Shown here one piece after another: positions 50,197 through 60,889 of a stretch of DNA of 64,000 nucleotides (position 1 is the stretch's first letter; every line of letters begins with the position of its first letter). The notes below the pieces were generated by a model that made no database searches, was not told where the DNA came from, and saw nothing but the letters and a program-made list of their open reading frames with translations. The DNA lies in contig JAKOGI010000003.1 in the NCBI GenBank assembly GCA_029747015.1, positions 148,501 to 212,500 on the forward strand, read 5' to 3'. Both the position numbers and the translations under genes were made by a program. Origin of the DNA: Carnegiea gigantea (taxonomy: Eukaryota > Streptophyta > Magnoliopsida > Caryophyllales > Cactaceae).

Positions 50197-51417
50197 GGAC
50201 TTGTTCTTTTTGTAATTTAATGAACTCAACCTATTTATTTTAACTCCCATCTACTCCTTTCCTCCTTTTTCATGTCTTTCCACGATTTAAAAAAATACCA
50301 CTCCTTCCTACTCTCATCCACTTTCACCCACTCCTTCCCACTCTTACATATATGACTATTATTTTTCATATTTTGAAAACTTTTATAATTTATGTAATTG
50401 TGTGTATGAATAGTCTGATAATAATTATGAAAAGTTTTATTTATTTTTCGGATGTTATGGAAATATTTATTAGTTGTGCCGGAAATTATAGATGACGTAA
50501 TTTGCAGATATTTTTTCTGACATAATGAAGGAATGTGTAAATTTTTTTAATGTTGTTTGTAATTCATGACAGAAAGTGCAGATGTATTGTACATGTATTT
50601 TGAAAAGATATTTTTGTTCCATGTGCATTAGTAATAAAATATTGGAAGTTCTTTACACAAATTTCAAATGGTTGTTTTTCATGTACTGAGGGCTTGTTCT
50701 TTTCGTTATGAAATATGAGTTGGCAAATGAAGAAAGTTGATTGAGATTAATAGAAGTGGGTTAAAAGTATATTAAAATTGATATTTTTTTTGGTTGAAAT
50801 AGAAATTGGTTGAAATTGTTTGAAGTTTTTTTTGATATGATGGGTAGAAGTTGGTTAAAATAGTGAAAAATAGGTTGAAGTGGGTTGAAGTTGGTTGAAG
50901 TGGATTGAAATTGATATTTTTTTTATTGAAGTTCGTGAAGTGAGTTTATATGAGTTAAAGTGGGTTGAGGTTGGTAAATTTGGATTTACCTAACGAAAAG
51001 AACAAGGCCTAAATATATGTGTATTTTTTTCGTTGTTTGTATTTGGTGAATATTGAAAAAAAAAAAATCTGTAATTTGTTTTACGAATAACGAAAATTAT
51101 AATTTTTTTTGCGTAACAACAGTTATGAAATATTTTTTTCGTACCTTAGTTAACACAGAAAAATATTTTTTCAGTCTAAATTTTTTTTTATGATTGGTAA
51201 TTACTATCACAAATAAAAGATTATATTAAAAAAATAAAATATGTAACTTACATCAACTCTCCTATTTCATTCAACTCCTTTCCACTTCTTCCTGCTCCTT
51301 CTTACTCTTTCCCCCTTTCCTACAGTTAAAAAAAAAATCATTTCCACGTACTCCTTCTCCTCTTGCCCACCCTCACCCATTCCACGCCTGCAATTTCTCA
51401 ATGAAAAGAATAGGGGC
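50197..51417. mobile_element. Long Harbinger-like element, copy B
   Basis: The left end GGACTTGTTCTTTTTGTAAT and right end AATGAAAAGAATAGGGGC are family termini, flanked by TCA on both sides (50194-50196 and 51418-51420). The interior matches copy A over the stretch containing AGTCTGATA, ATTATGAA and GTTTTATTTATTTTT. A GTTGAAG-family MITE is inserted at 50690. Confidence 0.75.
50690..51009. mobile_element. GTTGAAG-family MITE nested in copy B
   Basis: The left end GGGCTTGTTCTTTTCGTTAT and right end TAACGAAAAGAACAAGGCC are near-perfect inverses. Flanks are TGA and TAA. The interior has GGTTGAAGTGGG repeats and T tracts. Confidence 0.85.
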
Positions 51418-51420
51418 TCA

Positions 51421-52793
51421 CTGTATTACATCTTTGATTGAGTTATCTAGCGCGTGATGACGTTTAGCTTTGTAATTTCCCAACATTAATCAAATACAAA
51501 TCACAAATCACCCAGAGAGACTGGCATGAATATTTTGCATGTTAGGCTTATCGCTGTATTTAGTTTCTTAAGAATTGTAAGACTCTCAAAATTCAAATTT
51601 GATGGAGTCCCTCATCACATAACAACAGTGATAACAAGCTCTTTTCACCGGTTATTTATATAATCTTATCTCTAATAGAACATCACCAAAGTTGGAAAGC
51701 ATTATGCGTGCACCAATTACCAAAACCAGAAGAGAGGAAAGTTCCTCAAGCCTTCCAACAAAGGTCAAAAATATCGTACTATACTACTTGGTATTGGTCA
51801 GGCAATATAACAAATTAGTGTATGAATTTGTATCGGCCTATATTATTCTGTAGTGTCAATACCAGACGATAATAGTATCTCTGGACAATACCGTCCGATA
51901 CATTAAAATTTCAAAATTTTGGTACTTTGATCTTTTTAAAACCTTTTGAAATTCAAAAAAATACGAGCCGTAGTACAATGGTACTTAAGCTCAATATATT
52001 TTATTCTAGTGAAGAAACGATATGATCATCTGTACGATACTTATAGCTGTGCCTCCAACCCCCCTCTTTTCTCTTCCTTCATGGCTAGCTCACTAGCAAA
52101 CGGGCCTTCATATGAAGAACTGAGGCGCGCAATTCAGAACAGATCCATGCCCAAGTGGCCATCGTCCCTCTCGTTTGGATTTTGCCCTTGTGAGCTCCCT
52201 ATCTTTAGTACTGTACACCCCGACAGTAGCTTCGCTTTCTGCACTTAATTAATTGAGTGCTAGTCATAATGCATTGTACTGTACTAATCAAGGAACCAAA
52301 TTATTAGCCAGCTCAGCCCCAACCCCCAAATCACTCATCAATTTTGGCAGATTCTGTGATTGAATTGAACCTCTCGATGGCAACTAATGCAATTACCAAT
52401 AGATTATATTTCCCAATCACTGAGAGCGGGGAAAGTACCAAAAACGGCAGTATAGCCTAGGAAAATTTAGCAATTCAATATATACAATCTGGGAGAAAAA
52501 AAGAAATAACATAAATGACGGAAAATAAGTGACTGATGTATTTGGTTTATTTCCAAGTAGTTGTTGCAACAATTGAGCTTCCCTCCAAGCCCAAGAACAA
52601 AGGGATACTTGCTGCTTGCTTCTTTCTCCCCTTCTTCCTACCCTCTATAACTGATGCTAATCTCAAATTCGATCAAACTTAACATTATTCAAAGAAATCA
52701 AAAAACAAAACTGAATACTTACAGTTTACCAATTGACGATGAAAAAGAACAACAACCAAATTCAATCAAGCAATCAACCAACAAAACCAATGC
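51421..52793. other. Intergenic DNA with FLA4-like 3' region
   Basis: The right part (about 52550-52793) should be the 3' UTR of the minus-strand FLA gene. A short frame from the ATG at 52081 has a fair start context but no recognisable similarity. No bounded repeat. Confidence 0.4.
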
Positions 52794-54065
52794 CTATACA
52801 AACAGCAGAATCCCTATACATAAGTATAACACCACCAACCCCCAACTCCTCCTCGGATTCACCGCACCGCCGCCCCTCCACCGCAATCCTCCCGAAATCT
52901 CCCCCAAATGACTGTTGGGGCCGGCGTAGCCTTCCTCCGGTGGCGCCACCCCTACTTCCGGCGGCTTTGCCTCCACAAATGGCCCGCTCCCACTTCCCAA
53001 ATTCACATCAACGTCCTTCCCAAATATCTCCCTCGGAAGCAGAACCCGAGAAACCCCAAAAATTGCAACTGGGTTCTCGTCGATTACCGTCTGGGTCACC
53101 ACCGCCTGAACTATGCCTGTGTTGATCGCCACCGATCCGTTGACCCGGGAAATGTTGAGCGTGAAGCTTCCGGCGCCGTTGTCCTCCGTGGCCAACGTCG
53201 GCTGAACCGGGTTCACGATCGACTCGAGCGAGCCCAGCGGGTAGTATGAATGGAGGACATGGAATTTCAGCACCAAAGACTTTTTCTCAGCCGGTAATGC
53301 CTGCAATTGGACGGTCGGTGGAAGGTTCGCGAAGGCCTCGTCTGTGGGTACGAACAGGGTTATCCCTGCTCCACCCTCGTCCGCCTCGAACTCCTCCACC
53401 ACCCCTGACGCCGTCAGCATCGCGGCGGCGACATTGAAATTGTGGCCGTCGATTAACGCCCGGGTTATGTTCAGCGGCGGCGACGGCGGCGCGGCCTCCG
53501 ACGCCATCAGATCGAAGCCGTGCGGGGCCAGGAGGGAATCGACGGTGAAGATTGAGAGGTTATACGGTACCGTCTTGAGGAGAGAGAGGACATTGGCGGA
53601 GACGGTGGTGTTGTTCAGAGGGTGGAGAGACACGACGCCGCTGGTGGGGTCAAAGGTGATGTTGAGTGATCCGAGGTTGGTGGGTGCGCGGCCGGTGGTC
53701 TGGAAGAGGTTGGTGACGACGGCTCCGGCGGGAGGAGTCCGTCGAAGATCCGACCATGTGAAGTATTGCAGAAGGACGTGGCAGCGGAGGACGTCTGCAA
53801 GTATCGTCGGCGAGGCGGTGGCGCAGGGGCGGAGCTGGGAGTTGGGGACGGCGAGGATGGTGAGGGAAGTGCGGCGGTCGAGGTCGGCGGAGATGCCAGT
53901 GGAAGTGAAGAGGGCGGTGAAGATGGAGAGGTCTGGGTAGTGGGACAGAATCTCTGTGATGTTGAGGTTGAGACCCCAAACTGGGCTAGATAAGGCGAAG
54001 AAGAAGAGGAAATAGAGGAATGTGGTGGGGGTAAAATGGGCGCTGAACATGGGTTTTGGAGCCAT
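52794..54065 (-). CDS. Fasciclin-like arabinogalactan protein, FLA4/SOS5 type
   Basis: Intronless gene of 423 residues. FLA4 is a secreted, GPI-anchored glycoprotein that in Arabidopsis affects cell-wall integrity, root growth and salt tolerance. A signal peptide (1-31, ending SSPVWG) leads into two fasciclin domains, about 33-185 and 198-345. Domain 1 has RTSLTILAVPNSQL and VLLQYFTWSDLRR. Domain 2 has GAGITLFVPTDEAF, LKFHVLHSYYPLGSLESIV and NPVAIFGVSRVLLP, all close to FLA4. Pro-rich AGP-type linkers are short (SEAAPPSPP, KPPEVGVAPPEE). Many N-glycosylation sequons (such as NIT at 35) are present. The last about 20 residues are hydrophobic, as needed for a GPI signal. A TATA box lies about 150 bases upstream. 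Assignment to FLA4 rests on remembered similarity across both domains and is strong. Confidence 0.93.
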   Translation of the reverse strand: MAPKPMFSAHFTPTTFLYFLFFFALSSPVWGLNLNITEILSHYPDLSIFTALFTSTGISADLDRRTSLTILAVPNSQLRPCATASPTILADVLRCHVLLQYFTWSDLRRTPPAGAVVTNLFQTTGRAPTNLGSLNITFDPTSGVVSLHPLNNTTVSANVLSLLKTVPYNLSIFTVDSLLAPHGFDLMASEAAPPSPPLNITRALIDGHNFNVAAAMLTASGVVEEFEADEGGAGITLFVPTDEAFANLPPTVQLQALPAEKKSLVLKFHVLHSYYPLGSLESIVNPVQPTLATEDNGAGSFTLNISRVNGSVAINTGIVQAVVTQTVIDENPVAIFGVSRVLLPREIFGKDVDVNLGSGSGPFVEAKPPEVGVAPPEEGYAGPNSHLGEISGGLRWRGGGAVNPRRSWGLVVLYLCIGILLFV

Positions 54066-54213
54066 TTTTGACCTGAGAACTGAAAGGGGAAGTTGAGGTC
54101 GCGAGGATGAGAAGGGCGAAGACAGAGGATTTTGGATTTTGGATTTTGGAAAAGAAGAGAGACAGATAGATGATGATGTGGAATGATGTGGTCATGTCGG
54201 TTGCAAAGCTAAT

Positions 54214-54222
54214 ATTATATAT
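54214..54222 (-). promoter_or_regulatory. Probable TATA box of the FLA4-like gene
   Basis: On the minus strand this reads TATATAATA, about 150 bases upstream of the start codon. A pyrimidine-rich leader lies between. Confidence 0.5.
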
Positions 54223-55374
54223 GCATTCCTACAAGTAACAATATACCAAAAAATTGCATATATCGCAAATACATTTCAAAAAAAAAAAAAAAAAAAAAAA
54301 CAGTGAGGTAACTAAGAGTATACATTTTTAAGTATATGTAATATTTTGCATGGTGGAGAAGTATTTCAATTCTCATTGAATGTAAAAATTGTTTAATTTT
54401 ATGCTGATGTGTATATTATAGAGTCCTTGAATTATAATGCTTTCTAGATTTTATTCTTGTTCAAAAATACAACCTATTTTTTTATTTGTTCAAGTTTACC
54501 ATTTGATTTTTAGTTAATGTTCTCAATTGCCACTCAAGGTCTGAAAAATACGTAACCGGAGACAAGACCTGGGGAAAAAAAATAAAAGATTGAATTTTTA
54601 AAATGGTCCTCTCCCTTTCTCAATCTCAAACCCAGAAATCTCTGTTCTGCCATTGATAACAATTTCCAACTTTCTTTCTCCTTCAAGCTTTATCTCTACT
54701 ATTCAATCTCTCTCTTCTCCCACTACCCACTTTTACAGGGGTGTGTCTTGGGAGGACATGAGAATGCTGGGAGGATGAGGGGTTACTTTCTAAATTTAAT
54801 CTTTTACCCTCTTTTAAGTTTCCTCTTTTCTTGTTTCCCTTGCAATATCAGGTCATCGAGGCCCTTAAGTTGCAATTGTGAATATAAAACATAAAATGAG
54901 TGGTAAACTTAAATTAAAAAAGAATCCTTGAACAAAACAGTAAATTTAGTGGTATTACTATTCAAGGATTCGCATATCATACTCCTAAGAGTACATAGTC
55001 TTAATTAAAAACTATATCAACAAATATATATTAAATAATTAATATATGACAAATACATGCGTGGAAAAATATATACAAATAACCCAATAAAAAAACGGAC
55101 TCCTGAGAACACATACGAGATTGCCATTTTATGCATACGACATTTCCAGATATGTCACTCTCAGATATTGGTTTTCATAAGAGAAAGTTAGAGCACATTC
55201 CTTGTCAAATTGTGTGTATAAATTTTTCCATCCAAAAAAGAAGTTTTTCTATAGGCCGTTTCATGGAAACTACAAATATACTAGCTAGCCAATTTCTCTA
55301 TAAAAAAATAGAGAAGGTATGCTAACTTCTTTTCTTTTTTTCGTTTTTAATGATAATTTGAAAATTAGAATATA
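54223..55374. other. Intergenic DNA, no gene seen
   Basis: An A tract at about 54281-54300 and AT-rich DNA. A 64-codon frame at 55131-55325 is unrecognised. Confidence 0.5.
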
Positions 55375-55408
55375 CTAGTGCACATGCCATACTTTGCACG
55401 GGCATGGG
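55375..55408 (-). mobile_element. Helitron-like 3' terminus
   Basis: On the minus strand a stem CATGCC/GGCATG encloses a loop, followed shortly by TGCACTAG and then T. Helitrons end in a small hairpin and CTRR, and insert between A and T. The spacer between hairpin and CTAG is shorter than usual, so this copy may be rearranged. Confidence 0.5.
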
Positions 55409-55553
55409 TAATTCTTCATTTAAAAATAAATAGTATTTCAAATATAATTTTGTTGAATAATGTGACTAAGATACTTTTAAGTTAATGACTTATAATTTTT
55501 TGTTCTGGAAATTATTTAAATGATCTGAATATATATAAAATTAATAATGTTAC

Positions 55554-56033
55554 CTATTATTATGGAATCATTGTTTATACGAAGATAAAGTTTCTCAAAA
55601 TCAACCAAATCAAACAAATGCCTTGGAATATCGGTGCAGTCGTCTTCTAACGCCCTCACAATAGTATTTGGGAAAAAGTGAAGCATTAATTTGCACTCAC
55701 TAACCACACCATAATTATTTTTATTTCTTTCGACCTTGAGGTTCATAAATAAATATATACAACCTCGATATCTATGAGCAAAACTTCCTTTAATTATTGC
55801 ATGGATGTAATCAGACTGTAGGAACAAAAATGAAATGGAGATTTAAGATATTCTAAAAATCAAAACGATTTTAATTATTTGATAAGTGAATACAACTTAC
55901 TATCTTTTCATCAATTAGAATCATCTCGATGTTTATAATCTCTCCCTTCCTTCGGGTGTTTACAGCTATCCGCAAATGTGCAACTCTAGTCTTGATTTTC
56001 CATTCTTCTTTTTCCTTGGTTAAATTGCTCAAA
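55554..56033 (-). pseudogene. Replication protein A-like OB-fold fragment (DUF223 type)
   Basis: Two exons on the minus strand, about 56033-55901 and 55815-55554, join in phase. The first gives LTKEKEEWKIKTRVAHLRI and then a GEIINIEMILIDEK stretch. The second gives SDYIHAIIKGSF, GCIYLFMNLKV and DIPRHLFDLVDFEKLYLRIN. This is the pattern of the first OB-fold of plant RPA1-like proteins, a group often carried by Helitrons. RPA binds single-stranded DNA in replication. No ATG opens the first exon and a stop lies 45 bases upstream of the recognisable part. No third exon is seen before the Helitron-like end at 55375. No internal stop breaks the two exons. It is best viewed as a truncated copy, probably Helitron cargo. 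A distant intact host gene is the alternative. Confidence 0.75.
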
Positions 56034-56333
56034 CATGTATAGTTGTGGACAACTTGTTTAGATTAGTTCCTGAATACCGGGGGGGAGGGGGGAGGATTAA
56101 TATACATATATGTATTGAGACTAACAAAAGATGTAGAATGCTTGCTTCTATTGTATAGGAGGGAATACACAAATATTGCTTATAATGAGGATGAGGATGC
56201 CATCATATGTGGAGCCCAAAAAAAAAAAAAAGAGGATTTGATCGAAGCTAGAAAAGTTTAGAAGTAGGTGTATCCTTTTGATGGACTAATTGCCTAATTG
56301 GGTTTATATAGAAGATATTATTGTTTTTTAAAA

Positions 56334-56417
<84 letters not shown>

Positions 56418-56425
56418 GCTACTAC
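56334..56425. repeat. Compound (ATT)n(ACT)n microsatellite
   Basis: About 16 ATT triplets change abruptly into about 14 ACT triplets. Confidence 0.95.
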
Positions 56426-56429
56426 GGTT

Positions 56430-57640
56430 TAATGTGGTTTAACTGGTAATTATTTTGCTAAAGGATAACCATTGCTTTATCCAGCCTAATTATACAATAA
56501 TTTAGTCCATATGTGGTATGAACCTTTCCAATTTTCTCAAAGCTGGAGGAGCATATATATATTGAAGTAAAGCTACTTGAAAGTTTTGCTTTCTTATGTT
56601 AGGAAAATGCTGAAGGAGAATTTCGTGAGCTTAGCTGTAAGTTGAAGAAACAAATTGAATAAGACAATCACTATAATGGCTTTATTTTGTGCCAAATTCT
56701 TCCACAGTTTTATTGTTGGTTCGTTTTCATGTTCTCACTCTGTTGGCAGAACATGCAGCCATTTTTTCCGATTCATGGATTAAGGTCCGACGTCTTTGAT
56801 GGAGAGTCCTTCGATAAGTGGTTGAAGTAGGATGAAGCATGAGCTTTACCTGCAAGTTTGAGTTTATACAGATAGTTGCAACAGCTTGGCTTCAAACTAT
56901 TCCTCTTGATGGAAGAAGTGAACCTTCTAGGAATGTCATTGAGCTTCACAGATTCACAAGATGAATTAAGAGGAATTCCAATCAAATAGTAATTATATTC
57001 ATTTGGTATTTTTTTAACTTATCATTATCTATTGATTTGCTTGGTTTTCAACAACCGCCAAACTTTAATAAAAGTGGATTGGTAATTACTTTGTCAACTG
57101 ATGACCCTTGCTTTGCCTAACTTCATTATACAACAATTTACAGTTCAAAGAATTTTGTGTCTCATTTTTTTTTTAAACTTTATTAACTGATGGCCCTTGC
57201 TCAGTTGCTTGACCTAAACTTTAATTATGTTAGTTTGATATTAGGTTTATTTTGGGTAACTTATTATTATTTATTGATTTGGTTGGTCTTCTATAACCGC
57301 AAAGCTTCCATAAAAGTGATTATTGGTAATTATTTTGCTAATGGATGACTATTGCTATACCCAACCTCATTATACAACAATTTCAGTAAACCCGTAAGTT
57401 TCACAACACGATGAATTAGGGGGAATTCTAATCAAATCAAATAGTAATTATGTTTATTTAGTATTATTATTATTTTTGTAACTTATTATTATCAGTTGAT
57501 TTGTTTGATTTCCTATAAGTTATAACTGCCAAGCTTTAATAAAGGTGCTCATTGATAATTACTTTGTTAACTGATGACTCTTGCTTTACCTAACTTCATT
57601 CTACAACAATTTACCGTTCAAAAAATTACATGTCATAAAT
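56430..57640. repeat. Tandem/clustered repeat, unit about 230-250 bp
   Basis: A block with GGTAATTAYTTTG, TGATGACYYTTGCTTT and TTCATTATACAACAATTTA recurs at about 56440-56510, 57085-57140, 57327-57385 and 57555-57615. Each is preceded, in the last three, by AACTTATTATTATC-like and TTGATTTG sequence. Copies are diverged by roughly 15-25 percent by eye. A pseudogene fragment lies between the first and second copies. Confidence 0.75.
56755..56950 (+). pseudogene. Acid phosphatase (HAD class, VSP-like) fragment
   Basis: The plus frame reads SDVFDGESFDKWLK, stop, DEA, stop, ALPASLSLYR, stop, LQQLGFKLFLL. After a one-base shift it continues GRSEPSRNVIELH. This matches the plant acid phosphatase / vegetative storage protein family (F D E x x F D x W, A L P A S L x L Y, L G F K I F L L T G R x E x x R N V). 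Three in-frame stops and a frameshift make it non-functional. Only about 60 codons of one region are present; neither the catalytic DxDET motif nor the signal peptide is seen. It probably arrived as captured DNA. Confidence 0.7.
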
Positions 57641-58170
57641 TATTTTTTTTTTCACTTGAGATCATTAATATCTAACCTATCACTGTGTAAGCATATGACT
57701 ATTATCGATGTGCATTAGTATCATCACTTGTGCTTCATGATTTTTAATTTATTTATTTTGGATAAGGGTTCCATTGCATGGAGTATGAGACTTTGGGAGC
57801 ATTTAGCTGTTGGTGGCAAGTCTGACTCTAACCCACCTGCTATGGTAAAGATTTAAAAATGCAGTCTGTCTATAATGCAATATTGCACCTATTTAATAAC
57901 AATTACATCCAAAGCAACACAATATAATATCATGCAATGTGTAAGAATGCAATATATAACACAGTATGATGCATCGTCATTCCCAACTTGAGTTTTTACA
58001 TGGGGAAAATCATAGCCCATTTACAATATTGAGGACTTTTGAAGAGCTTTATAAATTACAATGCAAGTTTCATTTGTTTTTATGGCTCATCTGAAAAATA
58101 TAATTTAAAAAAATAAAAAACGTGAGAAAGAGAAATTCGCAGTTCGTGTGGATATTCATTTATGATTGAA
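57641..58170. other. AT-rich spacer, no gene seen
   Basis: No recognisable coding or bounded element between the tandem repeats and the Helitron-like ends at 58171. Confidence 0.5.
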
Positions 58171-58713
58171 CTAGCCTTTAAACCCGTTTGTTTTAAAATT
58201 TTAGCTAAAATATTTTTAGAAATATTAGAATTAATCTTATAATTTAAATTTTTAGAAATAATAATATTAACATATCTATAATTTATTTCATTTTTTCTTC
58301 ATTAAAGTAGTTGAAAAGATACTATTTATTATGATAAATTTAAATCACATATTGTTTTGATTTTTATTTTCAAATAAAATCTTAATAAATGATTTAGATG
58401 ACACGTGTCACACACGTAGCATTTGGACTTACTTTAATATATATACTAGTCTTTAAACTCGTTCTACGCACTGTTTGTTTTAAAATTTTAGCTAAAATAT
58501 TTTTAGAAATATTTTAATTAATCTTATAATTTAAATTTTTAGAAATAATAATATTAACATATCTATAATTTGTTTCATTTTTTTTCCACTAAAGTAGTTG
58601 AAAAGATACTATTCATTATGATAACTTTAAATCACATATTATTTAAATTTTTATTTTTAAATAAAATTTACTTCAGATGACACGTGTTGCGACTGTAATG
58701 TTTGAACTCACTA
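58171..58713 (-). mobile_element. Two tandem Helitron-like 3' segments
   Basis: Segments 58171-58445 and 58446-58713 are closely similar (ACTAGYCTTTAAAYYCGTT, then a shared AT-rich body, then GACACGTGT). On the minus strand each ends TTTAAAGRCTAG before T, a Helitron-type 3' end. The second keeps a decayed hairpin region (GTGCGTAGAAC) that the first has lost. The right side of the second is broken by the 58714-61963 element. Confidence 0.55.
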
Positions 58714-59320
58714 GGGCAAACCCCAGGTTGTGGACCGAGAAACGCCTTTCCAACAGTCAAGTCAATTCACAGTCCGTATTTGGAGGTCAAATAAGGAGCA
58801 AAGTCAATGGCTGTTCACAGTTGCCCCCCTTTTTCTGAAGGTGGTTGGTGAGTATTTATAGGAAACTGTGTCAGGGGTGTTTTAGTAATTTCCCATACTG
58901 CTTCAATAGTGGGGCTCGATCCCAGGGTGTATAGGCTAGAGGTTCCCGTGAAACCCGGACAGTGGGAGTGGGATATCCTGTTGGGCCTAGGAGGAAGGGT
59001 CAATGACATGTCCTAGGAGCCCTTTTGTTGGGCTCTGGTAGGTGGGCTAACGACATATTCAGTCCACGTAAATAACATGGAATTATTTATCCGGAATCAT
59101 TTAGCCCCTCACATTCTATCTGCGTGAAAAGTGAGATGAAACTTGCAGGTGGGATGTGGAATTCGGGCATGAGGTATCTTCCCCCTTTCTGTTTCACACT
59201 ACCGCTCAATGTCACGCTTCATCCCGAGGTGTTTCATTTACCGAAGTCGCTGCTGGGTAATTGGAAATTCTCCCCCTAGCTCAAGTATAAATAATCGAGA
59301 TGAAACGGGCAGGTGGGGTG

Positions 59321-60790
59321 TGGTCGCGCCCTTGAGTTGGACTACCTTGAGGCCGCGCCTGGAACTTAGCCTCTAGAAGCTGCGGCGTAAAGCTTAGCCT
59401 CCACTAGGATTGAGTGGAGCGGACGCTCTTGTGACCGCATTCTGGATCTCAGCCACTACCAGGGCTGAGTGGAGCGGATGACCATGAGGCTGCACTTCGA
59501 AGCGGACGACCCTGAGGCCGCGCCCTGGAGCGGACGACCCTGAGGCCGCGCCCTAGAACTTAGCCCCTAATGGGGTGAAGTAGAGCGGACGACTTTAAGG
59601 CCGCGCCTTGTAGCGAGCGACCTTGAGGCCGCGCCGTGGAGCAAACGACCTTGAGGCTGTGCCTTAGAGCGGACGGTCGTGAGGCCGAACCCTGGAACTC
59701 AACCCCTACTGGGGCTGAGTGGAGCAGGCGACGCTGGGGCCGCGCCCTAGAGGGGACGATCCTGAGGCCGCGCCCTGGAGCGAGCGACCCTAAAACCGCG
59801 CACTGGAGGGGACGATTGTGAGGCCACGCCCTAGGGCGGACGACCCTGAGGTCGCACCCTAGAACTTAGCTCCCACGAGGGCTAAGTAGAGCAAACGTCC
59901 TTGAGGTCATGCCCTGTAGCGGGCGACCTTTAGGCCGCGCCCTGAAGTGGAGGACCCTGAGGCCGCGCCTTGGAGCGGACGGCCGTGAGGCCGCGTCCTG
60001 AAACTTACCCCCGACTGGGGCTGAATAGAGCGGACGACTTTGAGGCCGCTCCCTTGAGCGGACGACCTTGAGACCGTGCCCTGAAACTTAGCCCCAATTG
60101 GGACGAAGTAGAGCGAACGTTCTTGAGGTCGTGCCCTCGAGGGGACGACCCTAAGGCCGTGCCCTGGAGGGGACGACCCTCGGGCCACGCCCTAGAACTC
60201 AACCCCCACTGGGGCAGAGCAGAGGACCTTGAGGCTGCACCCTGGAGCGGGCGATCCTGAGGCTGCGCCCTAGAACTTAGCCCCTACTTGGGCGAAGTAG
60301 AGCGAACGTCCTTGAGGTAACTCCCCGTAGAGGGCGACCCTGAGGCCGTGCCGTGAAACTCACCACCTACTGGGGCTGAGTGGAGAGGGTGACCTTGAGG
60401 CCGCGCCCTGGAACTCAACCCCTACTGAGGCTGAGTGGAGCAGGCGACCCTAAGGCCGCGCCCTGAAGGGGACGACCCTGGGGCCGCGCCCTAGAGCGAA
60501 TGGCCTTAAAGCCGCGTTCTTGAGCGGACGACCCTAAGGCCGTGCCCTGGAGCGGACGACCCTAAGGCCGCTTCTTGGAGGGGATGACCCTCAGGCCGCG
60601 CCCTAGAACTCAACCCTTATTGGGATAAAGTAGAGTGGACGACCTTGAGGCCGCACCCTGGAGCGGGCAACCCTGAGGCTGCACCCTGGAGCGGGCGGCC
60701 ATGAGGCCACGCCCTGGAACTCACTCCCTACTGGGGCTGAGTGAAGCGGGCGACTGTAAGTCCGCGCTCTGTAGGGGATGGCAGCGAATA
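59321..60790. repeat. GC-rich minisatellite, 28 bp unit
   Basis: About 45 diverged copies of a 28 bp unit close to GAGCGGACGACCCTGAGGCC plus GCGCCCTG. Longer units are interspersed with GAACTTAGCCCC, then TACTGGGGCTGAGT. Because 28 is not a multiple of three, open frames across it are chance products. It lies between the ORF and the left end of the 3.25 kb element. Confidence 0.9.
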
Positions 60791-60889
60791 CAACTTTTAT
60801 TGATAATTATCATAAGCGATATAGAGCGGAGTCAAGGGACATAAGAGGGGGGATGGGACAGCTCCCCATCATCTCACACAGTCAACTGC

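Noticed and set aside
52081..52248. 55-codon frame starting MASSLANGPSYEELRRA
   Set aside because: Fair start context and hydrophilic start, but no recognised family, no clear continuation exon and no promoter evidence.
53344..53940. 198-codon plus-strand frame antisense to the FLA gene
   Set aside because: Shadow of the intronless, GC-rich FLA coding sequence; composition is Arg/Ala/Ser-rich without motifs.
56430..57640. CRISPR-like repeat spacing
   Set aside because: Units are far too long and variable, the genome is a plant, and there are no short identical repeats with unique spacers.
58709..58716. CACTA at the left edge of the 3.25 kb element
   Set aside because: A true CACTA element needs TAGTG at the other end; the right end does not have it and the inverted match starts at GGGCAA.
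59636..60202. Open frames of 61-93 codons on both strands
   Set aside because: They lie in the 28 bp minisatellite; repeated sequence in shifting frames, not a protein.
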